Below, one piece after another: positions 23,329 through 32,164 of a stretch of DNA of 47,396 nt (its first letter is position 1; each line of letters opens with the position of its first letter). A model generated the notes under the pieces. The model was given only the letters and a program-made list of their open reading frames with translations. It ran no database searches and was not told the origin of the DNA. The translations under genes and the position numbers were made by a program. The DNA comes from CAINVV01 sp964506325. Its GTDB lineage: Bacteria > Bacteroidota > Bacteroidia > Bacteroidales > Prolixibacteraceae. The stretch is taken from contig CAZDLO010000016.1 of the NCBI GenBank assembly GCA_964506325.1, forward strand, positions 1 to 47,396, read 5' to 3'.

Positions 23329-24810
23329 ATGATCCGAAAAAATTCTGCCATGCAATATGATCAAGCCTATTCGTTCCTGATTAAAAAGCTGGAGACTGGT
23401 TTGCCTGCCTGGCTCACCTATCACCAGGCAGACCATACGAGGAGCGTTATCGAGGCAGCCGGGCATATCGGCATCGCCGAAAAGATCTCTGCCGATGAAT
23501 TAATCCTGCTCAAAACAGCTGCACTGTTTCATGATTCAGGCTATCTTGTTCAGGCGCAGGAACATGAAGAAATCTCCTGTGATATGGCAAGACAATATCT
23601 CCCTGAGTTTGGATATGATCCTGACCAGGTGGATGCTGTATGCAAACTTATCCTGATGACTAAACTGAAACAATCACCGGACGACCTGCTCAGCCAGATT
23701 CTATGTGATGCAGATCTTTACTACCTGGGTACTGAAGAATACCCCGTTGTTGCTGAAAAATTGTACCTGGAGTTAAAACACCGGGATCAGGTAAAGAATA
23801 AAGCCGACTGGCTTCTGCTGCAGGTTGAGTTCCTCGGGTCCCACAAATACTTCACCCAAACCGCCAACAGGGAACGTGAAGAACAAAAACAGGTAAATCT
23901 TGGTCACCTGAAATCCAGGCTGACTTCATCCTTTGGCCATTCCAAAAGAATTGATCCGCTGGAAATTTTGCAGGATATTTTCCTGATGCTGGCAGGAGTA
24001 ACTATTGCCGGTTACGCGCTGAAAGGTTTCCTGGTCCCCAATCACTTTTTTGACGGAGGGGTAACCGGAATTTCACTGCTCACCCACGAACTTTACCATT
24101 TCAATCTTGCCCTGGTGATCATTGTCCTGAACCTTCCATTCATTGTAATAAGCTATTTTTCAGTGGGTTCCAGATTTGCTTTCAGGACATTAATTAGTGT
24201 CATCCTTTTAGGAGTCTGTCTGACTTTACTCCCTGAATTCAAGGTTACTGAGGATAAATTGTTGATATCAATTTTCGGCGGAGTATTCCTTGGTGTAGGA
24301 ATTGGTCTGATAATGAGAGCAGGGGCTGCCCTTGATGGAATTGAAGTCCTGGCGTTGTATACATTAAAGCGTACCTCTTTTAGTATTTCTGAAATCATAC
24401 TCGGACTTAATGTCCTCATTTTTTCCGTTGCCGCCTTTAAATTTGGCGTTGAAACTGCGCTTTATTCCGTTCTGACTTATTTTTGCGCAACCAGGTGTAT
24501 TGATTATGTGGTGGAAGGACTTCAGGCATATACCGGTGTGACAATCATTTCGGGGAAGAGTGAGATAATTAAGTACCAACTGGTCAATAAACTTGGAAGA
24601 GGTATTACTGTCTACAAAGGGGAAAGAGGTTTTCTTCCTGGGAAATTTGAAATTAGCACGGAATGTGATATTATTTTTACGGTTATTACAAGGCTGGAAC
24701 TAAGGAAGTTAAAAAATCTTGTGTCACAGGTAGATCCACAGGCCTTTGTTTTTGCCAATACCATCAAAGAAGCATCAGGAGGTATTATCAAGAGAAGAAA
24801 TCAGCATTGA
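23329..24810 (+). CDS. HD-domain phosphohydrolase fused to YitT-family membrane protein
   Basis: 493 residues, starting at the base after the cyclase stop codon. Residues 1-200 form an HD domain with metal ligands His32 or His36 (TYHQADHTRSV), His68-Asp69 (ALFHDSGY), His79 (EHEE) and Asp127/129 (CDADLYYLG). Residues about 212-395 hold five hydrophobic segments of the YitT (DUF161) type, with FLVPNHFFDGGVTGISLL and GAALDGIEVLAL. Residues about 400-490 are the cytosolic DUF2179 domain that follows YitT in its family (GRGITVYKGERGFLPG). The HD part resembles predicted phosphohydrolases found beside cyclases, so hydrolysis of a cyclic or phosphorylated nucleotide is possible but unproven. YitT transport substrates are not firmly known. 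A membrane-tethered nucleotide phosphohydrolase is my working reading. Confidence 0.88.
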   Translation: MIRKNSAMQYDQAYSFLIKKLETGLPAWLTYHQADHTRSVIEAAGHIGIAEKISADELILLKTAALFHDSGYLVQAQEHEEISCDMARQYLPEFGYDPDQVDAVCKLILMTKLKQSPDDLLSQILCDADLYYLGTEEYPVVAEKLYLELKHRDQVKNKADWLLLQVEFLGSHKYFTQTANREREEQKQVNLGHLKSRLTSSFGHSKRIDPLEILQDIFLMLAGVTIAGYALKGFLVPNHFFDGGVTGISLLTHELYHFNLALVIIVLNLPFIVISYFSVGSRFAFRTLISVILLGVCLTLLPEFKVTEDKLLISIFGGVFLGVGIGLIMRAGAALDGIEVLALYTLKRTSFSISEIILGLNVLIFSVAAFKFGVETALYSVLTYFCATRCIDYVVEGLQAYTGVTIISGKSEIIKYQLVNKLGRGITVYKGERGFLPGKFEISTECDIIFTVITRLELRKLKNLVSQVDPQAFVFANTIKEASGGIIKRRNQH

Positions 24811-24982
24811 AGACTGGTCCTGAACGATAGATCCATCTATTCCGGAAGGGATTTCCGGACAGGAGATACCAGGAAATGAATTTTGTTTCGTATGCCCTGA
24901 AATAGTTGGAGAAAAATATTTTGCCAACCAGCCTGATGCCTGGCTATTGCTTACCTCCAAAGTATTTCGGTCAATTTATTTG

Positions 24983-24990
24983 TACATTTG
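24983..24990 (+). promoter_or_regulatory. -7 promoter element before PPK2
   Basis: TACATTTG matches TAnnTTTG about 90 bases before the PPK2 start. No good -33 TTTG lies at the normal distance (TTTC at 24965 is too close). It lies in a 267-base gap after the signalling operon that contains no other gene. Confidence 0.35.
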
Positions 24991-25077
24991 TTTATGGCAT
25001 TGAATAACAGGCCGGAGAGCAATGCCGGCGGGGGCTAATTTTCATTGTTCAGAAGTGAATAATTTAAAATCATTGTT

Positions 25078-26049
25078 ATGGTAATCAGGAATGCTGGCAC
25101 ACAGGACAAGGGTTCAGAACTTAAAGAGAACGGTGTTAAGGGACTAAGCAACAAAAGTGTCATAGCCCGGGCGAAAAAATTGGCCCGCCAATTTCGAGTG
25201 ACTGATGGCAGGAAATTCAAGCTGAAAGATTGCCCGACGGATGCCGATACTGACTTTGGAAAAGAAGACAAACCGCTGGCATGTCAGCTGCTTGAACAGG
25301 GCGTAAAAACGATCTCCGACATGCAGGACATGATGTACGCCCATGACAAGTGGGCATTACTTGTGATCTTTCAGGCAATGGACGCCGCCGGGAAAGATGG
25401 TGCAATTAAGCATGTGATGTCCGGTGTCAACCCTCAGGGTTGTGAAGTTACCCCTTTCAAGGCTCCGAATGCAGAAGAACTTGATCATGATTTCTTATGG
25501 CGTTGCATGAAGCGTTTGCCTGAAAGAGGCAAGATCGGAATATTTAACCGTTCCTATTATGAAGAGGTATTGGTTGTCAGGGTACATCAGACAATACTCC
25601 GGTCTCAGAAGATCCCTGAGAAGCTCATCACGGAAAAAATCTGGAAGGATCGCCTTGGCGATATCCGTAATTTTGAATCCTACCTGAATAAGAACGGGAT
25701 CCTGGTAGTCAAAATATTCCTTAATGTTTCAAAAAAGGAGCAGAAGAAGAGATTTCTTGAAAGAATTGATACTCCGGAAAAGAACTGGAAATTCAGTAGC
25801 TCAGATATTTCAGAACGAAAATTCTGGAAGGAATACATGCTTGCCTATGATGACCTTATCAGGAAAACGGCCACTGAAAAATCACCCTGGTACGTCATTC
25901 CTGCCGACAACAAGCATTTTGCCCGCATGGTTGTTTCATCAGCCATCATCAGCGCATTGGATTCGATGAAACTTGCCTACCCGCATGTCAGCCCGGAAAA
26001 AGTCGCCGAACTTCAATTACTCAAACAGAGCCTGCTTGCAGAGGGTTGA
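25078..26049 (+). CDS. ppk2: Polyphosphate kinase 2 family protein
   Basis: 323 residues, cytosolic. Walker A-like QAMDAAGKDGAIKHVMSG (about 100-117), the substrate lid region FKAPNAEELDHDFLWR and Walker B-like GIFNRSYYEEVLVVRVH identify PPK2. These enzymes transfer phosphate between polyphosphate and nucleotides (mostly making NDP or NTP from polyphosphate); the exact class (ADP- or AMP-using) cannot be fixed by eye. The first ~50 residues are basic and less conserved. It is 267 bases after the signalling operon and 41 bases before the SulP gene, so PPK2 and SulP may be co-transcribed. Confidence 0.92.
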   Translation: MVIRNAGTQDKGSELKENGVKGLSNKSVIARAKKLARQFRVTDGRKFKLKDCPTDADTDFGKEDKPLACQLLEQGVKTISDMQDMMYAHDKWALLVIFQAMDAAGKDGAIKHVMSGVNPQGCEVTPFKAPNAEELDHDFLWRCMKRLPERGKIGIFNRSYYEEVLVVRVHQTILRSQKIPEKLITEKIWKDRLGDIRNFESYLNKNGILVVKIFLNVSKKEQKKRFLERIDTPEKNWKFSSSDISERKFWKEYMLAYDDLIRKTATEKSPWYVIPADNKHFARMVVSSAIISALDSMKLAYPHVSPEKVAELQLLKQSLLAEG

Positions 26050-26090
26050 AATATTTCCTTACATACAGCGTTTAACCTTTCACTTTCTCT

Positions 26091-27773
26091 ATGTGGTATT
26101 CGTTCATACCTCCAGTTCAATGGCTTAAATCTTACCGGCTGAAAGATGTTCGCTATGACATTTTCTCGGGCATAACCCTGGCTGCTTATGCAATTCCTGT
26201 GTCCATGGCTTACGCCTCCCTGGCCGGATTACCCGTTCACTTCGGGATTTACGGATATCTTATCGGTGGACTCTTCTATGCTGTTTTTGGGTCAGGTATG
26301 CAACTCTCCGTCGGGCCAACCTCAGCTATCTCCTTACTCATAGGTACATCATTGGCCAACATGGCCCACGGAGATGTCCGGCAATTTATCCAGATTGCCT
26401 CACTTACGGCTCTTGTAATGGCTTTGATCAGTCTGACTGCTTATCTCCTGCGCCTCAACAGTTTTGTGAATTTCATCAGTGATTCCGTCTTGCTGGGCTT
26501 TAAAGCCGGGGCAGCATGTACCATCGCAATGACCCAGCTTCCAAAATTATTTGGGGTTGAAGGAGGGGGATCCGGGTTTTTTGAAAGAGCCTGGATCATG
26601 GTAAATCAATTGCCTCAAACCAACTTTACTGTCTTAATATTTGGAGTTGCTGCCCTTGTTTTTTTGATTGTTGGTCAAAAAGTGTTGCCGGGGAGGCCGG
26701 TAGCCATAATACTGGTAGTTATTTCAATAATTTTATTTTCAACCGCGATTTTGACAGACCCGGGGTTTTCATTAACCGGTTATATTACTCCCGGATTACC
26801 TGAATTTAGTTTGCCGGCATGGCAAGTGAACGATGTGAAAGTGATTTTACCCCTTGCATTTGCCTGTTTTTTGCTGGCGTACATTGAAAGCGTTTCGGCT
26901 GCAAGGATACTTGCCGGAAATGGTGGTAATGAAATTGATCCGAGGCAGGAACTGCTTGCACTTGCTGCAGCTAATGCTGCAACCGCTTTTGGACAGGGAT
27001 TTCCAGTTTCAGGCGGATTGTCCCAGTCGGCGGTAAACAGCAAAGCCGGTGCCAGATCTCCGTTGTCGCTTGTTTTTGCTACTGTGGCAATAGGTTTTTG
27101 CCTGTTGTTCCTCACCGGGACCATGAAAAATCTGCCAGACGTCGTATTGGCTGTCATTTTACTTGTTGCTGTGAGCGGGTTAATTGATATAAAGGGATTA
27201 AAGAGGTTGCGGAGGATTAGCCGAATGGAATTTACCGTTGCAGTCATTGCTTTTTCAGGGGTGATATTCTTTGGTATTCTTGATGGTGTTGTACTAGCAG
27301 CAGTATCATCTGTCGTGCTGATACTAAGAGCCGTTTCAAATCCGCATATCGCCATTCTGGGCCGCGTTCCAGGCACAAGGCGATATACTGATACCGGGCG
27401 CCATCCGGATAATGAACTGATACCCGGGGTGTTTCTTTTCAGGGTTGAGGCATCCCTGCTGTATTTTAATGTAGATAATATCCGTAAAAGGCTAAGTGAG
27501 GAAATCTTTTCTTCTGAGGAAGCACCCAGATGCGTAATCTGGGATTTCAGTACAACACCGTATGTTGATACTGCAGGTGCCGCACTTATCAAAAAGCTTT
27601 ATGCCGATCTGTACGCCAGGGGCATCGCCTTCAAGATTGCCGAGGCCCACGCAGAAGTGAGGGATATTTTCCGTGCCGAAGAGATTGAACACCTGATGGG
27701 GCACATCAGCAGGAAAGTGTCTATTGATGACCTCGTAGCCGGAATGCAGGCAGAAGAGAGGAATGGGAACTGA
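26091..27773 (+). CDS. SulP-family anion transporter with STAS domain
   Basis: 560 residues. About 12-14 membrane segments follow an N-terminal cytosolic stretch; SulP signatures are AAYAIPVSMAYASLAGLPV, GSGMQLSVGPTSA and FPVSGGLSQSAVN. The C-terminal STAS domain (about 440-550) has the pattern IWDFSTTPYVDTAGAALI. Family members carry sulfate, bicarbonate (BicA) or other anions, often with sodium or protons. It follows PPK2 by 41 bases and converges with GH53, leaving only 19 bases between stop codons. The substrate is open; a bicarbonate substrate would fit the class IIIb cyclase upstream but that is speculation. Confidence 0.92.
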   Translation: MWYSFIPPVQWLKSYRLKDVRYDIFSGITLAAYAIPVSMAYASLAGLPVHFGIYGYLIGGLFYAVFGSGMQLSVGPTSAISLLIGTSLANMAHGDVRQFIQIASLTALVMALISLTAYLLRLNSFVNFISDSVLLGFKAGAACTIAMTQLPKLFGVEGGGSGFFERAWIMVNQLPQTNFTVLIFGVAALVFLIVGQKVLPGRPVAIILVVISIILFSTAILTDPGFSLTGYITPGLPEFSLPAWQVNDVKVILPLAFACFLLAYIESVSAARILAGNGGNEIDPRQELLALAAANAATAFGQGFPVSGGLSQSAVNSKAGARSPLSLVFATVAIGFCLLFLTGTMKNLPDVVLAVILLVAVSGLIDIKGLKRLRRISRMEFTVAVIAFSGVIFFGILDGVVLAAVSSVVLILRAVSNPHIAILGRVPGTRRYTDTGRHPDNELIPGVFLFRVEASLLYFNVDNIRKRLSEEIFSSEEAPRCVIWDFSTTPYVDTAGAALIKKLYADLYARGIAFKIAEAHAEVRDIFRAEEIEHLMGHISRKVSIDDLVAGMQAEERNGN

Positions 27774-27792
27774 AGCTGTTGTGCAAACGACT

Positions 27793-28854
27793 TCAATGAT
27801 CATTAGCCAGGAAGGCATCCAAGGCGATTGTAGGTCTGCCATCGGCTCCCCAGGCACTCAGCCCATAATGGCTCCAGCTCCTGGCGCCTTCTGGCTCCCA
27901 GTAAAACACTCCCAACCCTTTATTTTCGGGTATTCCTCGGGTCTTTTTCTGTACTTCCACCAGCATGTCAAAGGTGTTCCTGGCTTTGTTGTCTTCTCCC
28001 CCAACTTCCACCACCATCACCTCCTTGCCATAACGGGAAACCATGTCTGAAAGATTCGCACCCAGATCATTGATGGAGAGCAGGTAATCCGGGTTTCCGG
28101 GAAGCCAGTATGGATAATAGGAGAGTCCGATCACATCATATTTGGCACCATAGGTCCTTGCGTTATCGAACCACCACCTGAAGCGGCTGTTGTTATTGCC
28201 CTGATCGATGTGGAGTATTACTTTTGATCCGGGACTGACTTCCTTGACTGCCTCATAGCCCTTGTTGAGCAATTGCACCAACTGATTCCAGCTGGAAGTA
28301 CTTCCTTCCGGATAAACCAATCCGCCGGGAATTTCATTCCCTACCTGAACCCATTCAGGTGTGATCCCAGCCGCCTTGAGTGAAGTCATGACATCAAAGG
28401 TGTAATCATGCAGGTCCTTTAGCAAAGTCGGGAAATCATGTCCTTCCCAGGCTTTCGGTTTGATTTGCTTGGCTGGATCTGCCCAGCTGTCGCTGTAATG
28501 AAAATCGATCATTACCCGCATTCCCCAGCTTTTGGCCCTGACAGCCATTGCAACAGTTTCAGCTTTGCTGCAATGACCGCTGGCCTTGTCATCCGACGGA
28601 TTCACGAAAGTCCGCAACCTTATGGAGTTAATCCCGTGATTTTTTAATATACTGAAGCAATCCTCTTTGTTCCCCTGGTCATTGTAAAACTGGTAACCTG
28701 TGGCTTCCATCTGCGGCAACCAACTGATATCTGCTCCTTTCGCAAAAACAAATGCTTCATCCGGCTTTGTCTGTGATGCGACTTTCTCACTACAAGCGGT
28801 CAGGATGATCATTGAAAATAGCAGCAGGATATTCCCGGAAATTGAGAGCCTCAT
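27793..28854 (-). CDS. GH53 endo-beta-1,4-galactanase, lipoprotein
   Basis: 353 residues with lipobox (MIILTAC, Cys21). GH53 pattern: FAKGADISWLPQMEATGYQF, IRLRTFVNP, MRVMIDFHYSDSWADPAKQ, acid Glu174 in WVQVGNEIPGGLVYP, SYYPYW, and nucleophile Glu283 in VMVVEVGGE. The ending LGVFYWEPEGARSW is typical. GH53 enzymes cut beta-1,4-galactan side chains of type I arabinogalactan/pectin, at the cell surface when lipidated. It is 36 bases downstream of the YncE/phosphoesterase gene, so these two form one transcript. It is the only CAZyme here not aimed at mannose, and no companion galactosidase is in the window. Confidence 0.92.
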   Translation of the reverse strand: MRLSISGNILLLFSMIILTACSEKVASQTKPDEAFVFAKGADISWLPQMEATGYQFYNDQGNKEDCFSILKNHGINSIRLRTFVNPSDDKASGHCSKAETVAMAVRAKSWGMRVMIDFHYSDSWADPAKQIKPKAWEGHDFPTLLKDLHDYTFDVMTSLKAAGITPEWVQVGNEIPGGLVYPEGSTSSWNQLVQLLNKGYEAVKEVSPGSKVILHIDQGNNNSRFRWWFDNARTYGAKYDVIGLSYYPYWLPGNPDYLLSINDLGANLSDMVSRYGKEVMVVEVGGEDNKARNTFDMLVEVQKKTRGIPENKGLGVFYWEPEGARSWSHYGLSAWGADGRPTIALDAFLANDH

Positions 28855-28890
28855 TGAATTTTTTTCTTTTATAAGGGATTTAGAACAGGC

Positions 28891-31341
28891 CTAATCATCA
28901 TCTCCGTCTTTTTCTGTGCTGAAGAACGCGGCACGGACCGGAGCAGGGCATGGCGTACTTGTTCCCTTAATAGCAGACCATAACACTTCATTGAAGATTG
29001 CATCCGGAACACGGTCTTCTTTGCTGAAATCGAATTTTTCACTGATCCTGGATAATTCGTTTTCTGTTTTGTTTACCTCGTTAAGATCAATGAGGTTTGG
29101 GACGGATTTAAAAGGTGGGTGGGATGCCGTTGAATTAAAGCACCTCCACATGGGTTCAGCAGCAGCGTCGTACTGGGTCATTGGCGGAAGGCCAAGAATC
29201 AGTTCTATGGTACGAAGTGCAGAACTTGTTGAATACATGGTGTGATCAACAAAGCCTTGTTTCACGAAGCCTCCTGCCAGATAGGTTGTCGATCTGTGTG
29301 CATCAACATGGTCAGGTCCGTTCTGGGCATCATCCTCCAGGATAATTACCAGGCTCTCTTTCCATATGGGTGAATTACTCAGGTATTCGACGAATAGCCC
29401 CACTGCCAGGTCATTGTCAGCTGCAAAGGCTTTTGGTGTCGGTCTGCCAAGCCTGAGGCCTTCCGTATGGTCGTTTCCGAAGCGCAATGTGTTCAGTCTT
29501 GGTACGTCTCCTTTGGCAAGAAGTTTACCGAAATCGTTTTTCCACTCCCGAAAGCGCACTGTATCCCTTGTTCCCATGTCCCAGCCCGTGAATTCCTTGC
29601 AGAAATGGTCGTTGAGAGACGGAATATTGGCTGTCTTTGCATCTGAGATAAATTCCCCGTAGCTCCGGTAGGAGACCCCGAATTTCTTACAGTAATCCCA
29701 TAAAAAACCGTTTTTGTTGTTGGCGATTTCACGCTCTCCCTCTCCAGGATAGGATCCGCCCCTGCCGCCGTAGCTTACCGGCCAGTTCTTTTCCAGGTAA
29801 TCAGTGGCATAGGCACCCATTGTCCAGTTGTGGCCATCCGCGCTAACCTCTCCATCAACATAAAAGTTGTCGAGCAGGACAAATTGTTTAGCCAAATTAT
29901 GCAGGTTGGGAGTTATTTTTTCTCCGAAAAGAACCAGGCTTGTATCCCCGTTGCCTTCCGGGATATCACCCAGTACCTGGTCATAGGTCCTGTTTTCTTT
30001 GATTATATAAAAGACATATTTGATTGGGGAAGCATCTCCAACGCGGGAGGGAACCGGGTTTCCTTTTTCACCGTTGGTGACCATCTCCTTATCCTTGGAA
30101 TAGGGAACGTTGCCATATACTGATTTGGAATATATTCCCAGTTGGCTCTCATCCGGCACTTTTACCGACTGGAGTGTGCCTCTGAACAAGCCGCCAATGT
30201 ATTGGGCTTTTCTGTTTTGTATGTCAGCATGCCGGGCCACTGCCTCTTTTTTGTTCATGGGGCTTGGTCCCCGCGGGTTTGCCCTGGAAGAGAGCCCCTT
30301 GCCATTGGCAATGAAAATATGGTCATTTATGGTTCTGACACAGGTGGGATACCAGCCTGTTGGGATAAAACCCTTGCTTTTGCTGTTGCCTGGTTCAGAA
30401 ATGTCAAATACCGCCAGGCAGTTGTTGTCGGCATTGGCTACATATAGTGTTTTCTCATTGTCACCCAGGGTAACGCTGTTGGAGGTGGAGCCGGATGGTG
30501 AACCGGGATAGAGGGCTGAGTTCAGAATCTCAATGACCCTGTTTTTTTCTGTGGAAATGACAGAGACGGAATTGTCATTGGCGTTGGAGACATAAATATA
30601 TTTTCCGTCACGTGTGATGCACATATCATTAGGGTTATCCCCGACAGGAACAGAACCTTTAACGATTTGTTTTTCGGTATCAAACAGGATAATTTTATCG
30701 CATCCCCAGCAGGAAATATAGAGTGTCTTCTCATCACCTGATAAAAGGCAGGTATAACCTTCTCCTCCCAAAGGTATCTGACTTGTTGTTTTCCTTGATT
30801 TAATATCGAAAACATAAAGGGAATTGTTCTCTTTCGTGACTGCATAGAGGGTTTTTTGTTTTGCATCTACTGCAATGCCTGCGATGGAAATCTTCTCAGG
30901 CCATTTTTTGCCAATTACAAGGGTGTCGGCAGGCAATATCTTATTGCTTTTTATCTGAAATCTCATCACCCAGTTGTCATTTCCTCCGGATGCGTACAAA
31001 TTTTTCCCATCCTTTGAAAAGGTAAGACCCAGCCACCCTTTGGCAATTACGACTGTATCAAGCAACTGCATGGTGTGCGGGTTGATCAGATAGATACTCT
31101 GGTCGCTTTGGCCGTTGTTGGTGACTGCCATTAAATCCTGTCCTGGTGATACGGCCATGTTCAAGGGCAAATCTCCCAGCGGGAGTAATTTTCCCACAGG
31201 TGAAAGTTTCCAGCCGTTTGGCAATGTAGTCCTTCCGGCTTCAATCTCTTTTAATGTCTGTGCCTCAACAGTTGCAGCAATTGTCAGAAACAGGCCAAGG
31301 AAGAGAAATGCAGATTTGATGTTTAACAGTTTGTTTGACAT
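28891..31341 (-). CDS. YncE-like propeller fused to PF04185-type phosphoesterase (copy 1)
   Basis: 816 residues with a signal peptide (to about residue 28). Residues about 45-350 are a YncE-like beta-propeller (LYVANADNNCLAVFD, YIYVSNANDNSVSVIST). Residues about 440-770 match acid phosphatase/phospholipase C-type phosphoesterases: FYIIKENRTYDQVLGD with Glu449-Asn450, a probable nucleophile Ser500 in VDGEVSADGHNW, and the metal site Asp670-Asp671 with His678 and Asp680 (LEDDAQNGPDHVDAHRS). All expected metal ligands are visible. It should hydrolyse a phosphate ester outside the cytoplasm; the substrate is unknown. A paralogue of the same architecture lies at 43476-46112. It precedes GH53 by 36 bases. 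Confidence 0.88.
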   Translation of the reverse strand: MSNKLLNIKSAFLFLGLFLTIAATVEAQTLKEIEAGRTTLPNGWKLSPVGKLLPLGDLPLNMAVSPGQDLMAVTNNGQSDQSIYLINPHTMQLLDTVVIAKGWLGLTFSKDGKNLYASGGNDNWVMRFQIKSNKILPADTLVIGKKWPEKISIAGIAVDAKQKTLYAVTKENNSLYVFDIKSRKTTSQIPLGGEGYTCLLSGDEKTLYISCWGCDKIILFDTEKQIVKGSVPVGDNPNDMCITRDGKYIYVSNANDNSVSVISTEKNRVIEILNSALYPGSPSGSTSNSVTLGDNEKTLYVANADNNCLAVFDISEPGNSKSKGFIPTGWYPTCVRTINDHIFIANGKGLSSRANPRGPSPMNKKEAVARHADIQNRKAQYIGGLFRGTLQSVKVPDESQLGIYSKSVYGNVPYSKDKEMVTNGEKGNPVPSRVGDASPIKYVFYIIKENRTYDQVLGDIPEGNGDTSLVLFGEKITPNLHNLAKQFVLLDNFYVDGEVSADGHNWTMGAYATDYLEKNWPVSYGGRGGSYPGEGEREIANNKNGFLWDYCKKFGVSYRSYGEFISDAKTANIPSLNDHFCKEFTGWDMGTRDTVRFREWKNDFGKLLAKGDVPRLNTLRFGNDHTEGLRLGRPTPKAFAADNDLAVGLFVEYLSNSPIWKESLVIILEDDAQNGPDHVDAHRSTTYLAGGFVKQGFVDHTMYSTSSALRTIELILGLPPMTQYDAAAEPMWRCFNSTASHPPFKSVPNLIDLNEVNKTENELSRISEKFDFSKEDRVPDAIFNEVLWSAIKGTSTPCPAPVRAAFFSTEKDGDDD

Positions 31342-31703
31342 ATGGCAAGCTTTAATCAGATAAATATAACGGCATAAAATTCGTCAATTGTTTTCAATTA
31401 TTCCATGCTTTTCAGCACTTTCGATCATATTATTCACTTTTAATATTTGCAGTCCTCTTCCGTTTGCCCGATTCCTTGAAACCGTTATTCATTGGGTGCA
31501 TTCCAGGGAGGCAAATACTTATTTGAGGCCGACAGGAATTAATTCAACAGCTATAAACCGTGATTTCAGAGACCTTCACAAATTCTTTATGCAGGTACGA
31601 TCCCTACAGTGTTTTTCGTGTTGCAAATCACATGATTTCCTGTATTTTAATTGGATTTGGTCAGGTGATGCACTAAATTTGTTAATATCATAAAACTATA
31701 ATT
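31342..31703. other. Divergent intergenic region
   Basis: 362 bases between the phosphoesterase (minus) and the small membrane protein (plus). A 101-codon open frame at 31388-31693 matches nothing and lacks coding character. The promoter element at 31674-31681 is the only signal seen. Confidence 0.5.
31651..31681 (+). promoter_or_regulatory. Probable promoter of the small membrane protein gene
   Basis: TAAATTTG at 31674-31681 matches TAnnTTTG. TTGG at 31651-31654 lies 19 bases upstream and TTTG at 31656-31659 lies 14 bases upstream; either could be the -33 element. A transcript start near 31688 gives a short leader before ATG 31704. Confidence 0.45.
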
Positions 31704-31985
31704 ATGACACATCAAACAACGCATCGGACTTTAAGTCCGTCCTATCGCAAATTTTTGGACCTGATGCAACACGGTGATGATTTTCTCAAAATTGAACTTT
31801 TAAAGGAGGCAAGGGCCTGGTACAGGAAGGCACTGGCCATGAATGTCAGGACAGTAAAAAATAATGAAGTAAAAGCAAAAATCGAGGAATGCGAGAAAAT
31901 GCTTGCCTATGAAAGAAGGGTGATCCGGATATTGGTTGCCATTGCTGCACTTTTTGCTCTGGGTTTTATCATTTTCGGGAAATAA
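31704..31985 (+). CDS. Small tail-anchored TPR-like protein
   Basis: 93 residues. A helical N-terminal part resembling a single TPR unit (DDFLKIELLKEARAWYRKAL) is followed by a basic turn and one C-terminal membrane segment (IRILVAIAALFALGFIIFG), so the N-terminal part should face the cytosol. No named family. It has its own probable promoter. It may scaffold a membrane complex, but no partner is evident. Confidence 0.6.
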   Translation: MTHQTTHRTLSPSYRKFLDLMQHGDDFLKIELLKEARAWYRKALAMNVRTVKNNEVKAKIEECEKMLAYERRVIRILVAIAALFALGFIIFGK

Positions 31986-32063
31986 ATTGAATTTCTGATA
32001 AGTGTTACTGTAACTGATTGTCATGCAGGACCTCTAATGTTCAGAACTTAGGAGGTTGTCCAT

Positions 32064-32075
32064 CTGTCCGGACAG
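32064..32075. repeat. 12-bp perfect palindrome
   Basis: CTGTCCGGACAG, self-complementary, in the 179-base gap about 90 bases before the methyltransferase-like gene. It could be an operator half-site pair or chance. Confidence 0.35.
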
Positions 32076-32164
32076 CGTGATAATTCCAGGCGCACAGTTT
32101 ACGCATGATTTATCCGGTTATCCGGTGTGTGATCTGACTGAATTTTTCTGTCTAAGAAATAGTT

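Noticed and set aside
26780..27592. 270-codon open frame on the minus strand
   Set aside because: It lies wholly inside the well-supported SulP gene, has no family resemblance, and reads as the complement of its membrane segments.
31388..31693. 101-codon plus-strand open frame
   Set aside because: No family likeness and unusual composition; it overlaps the probable promoter of the next gene.
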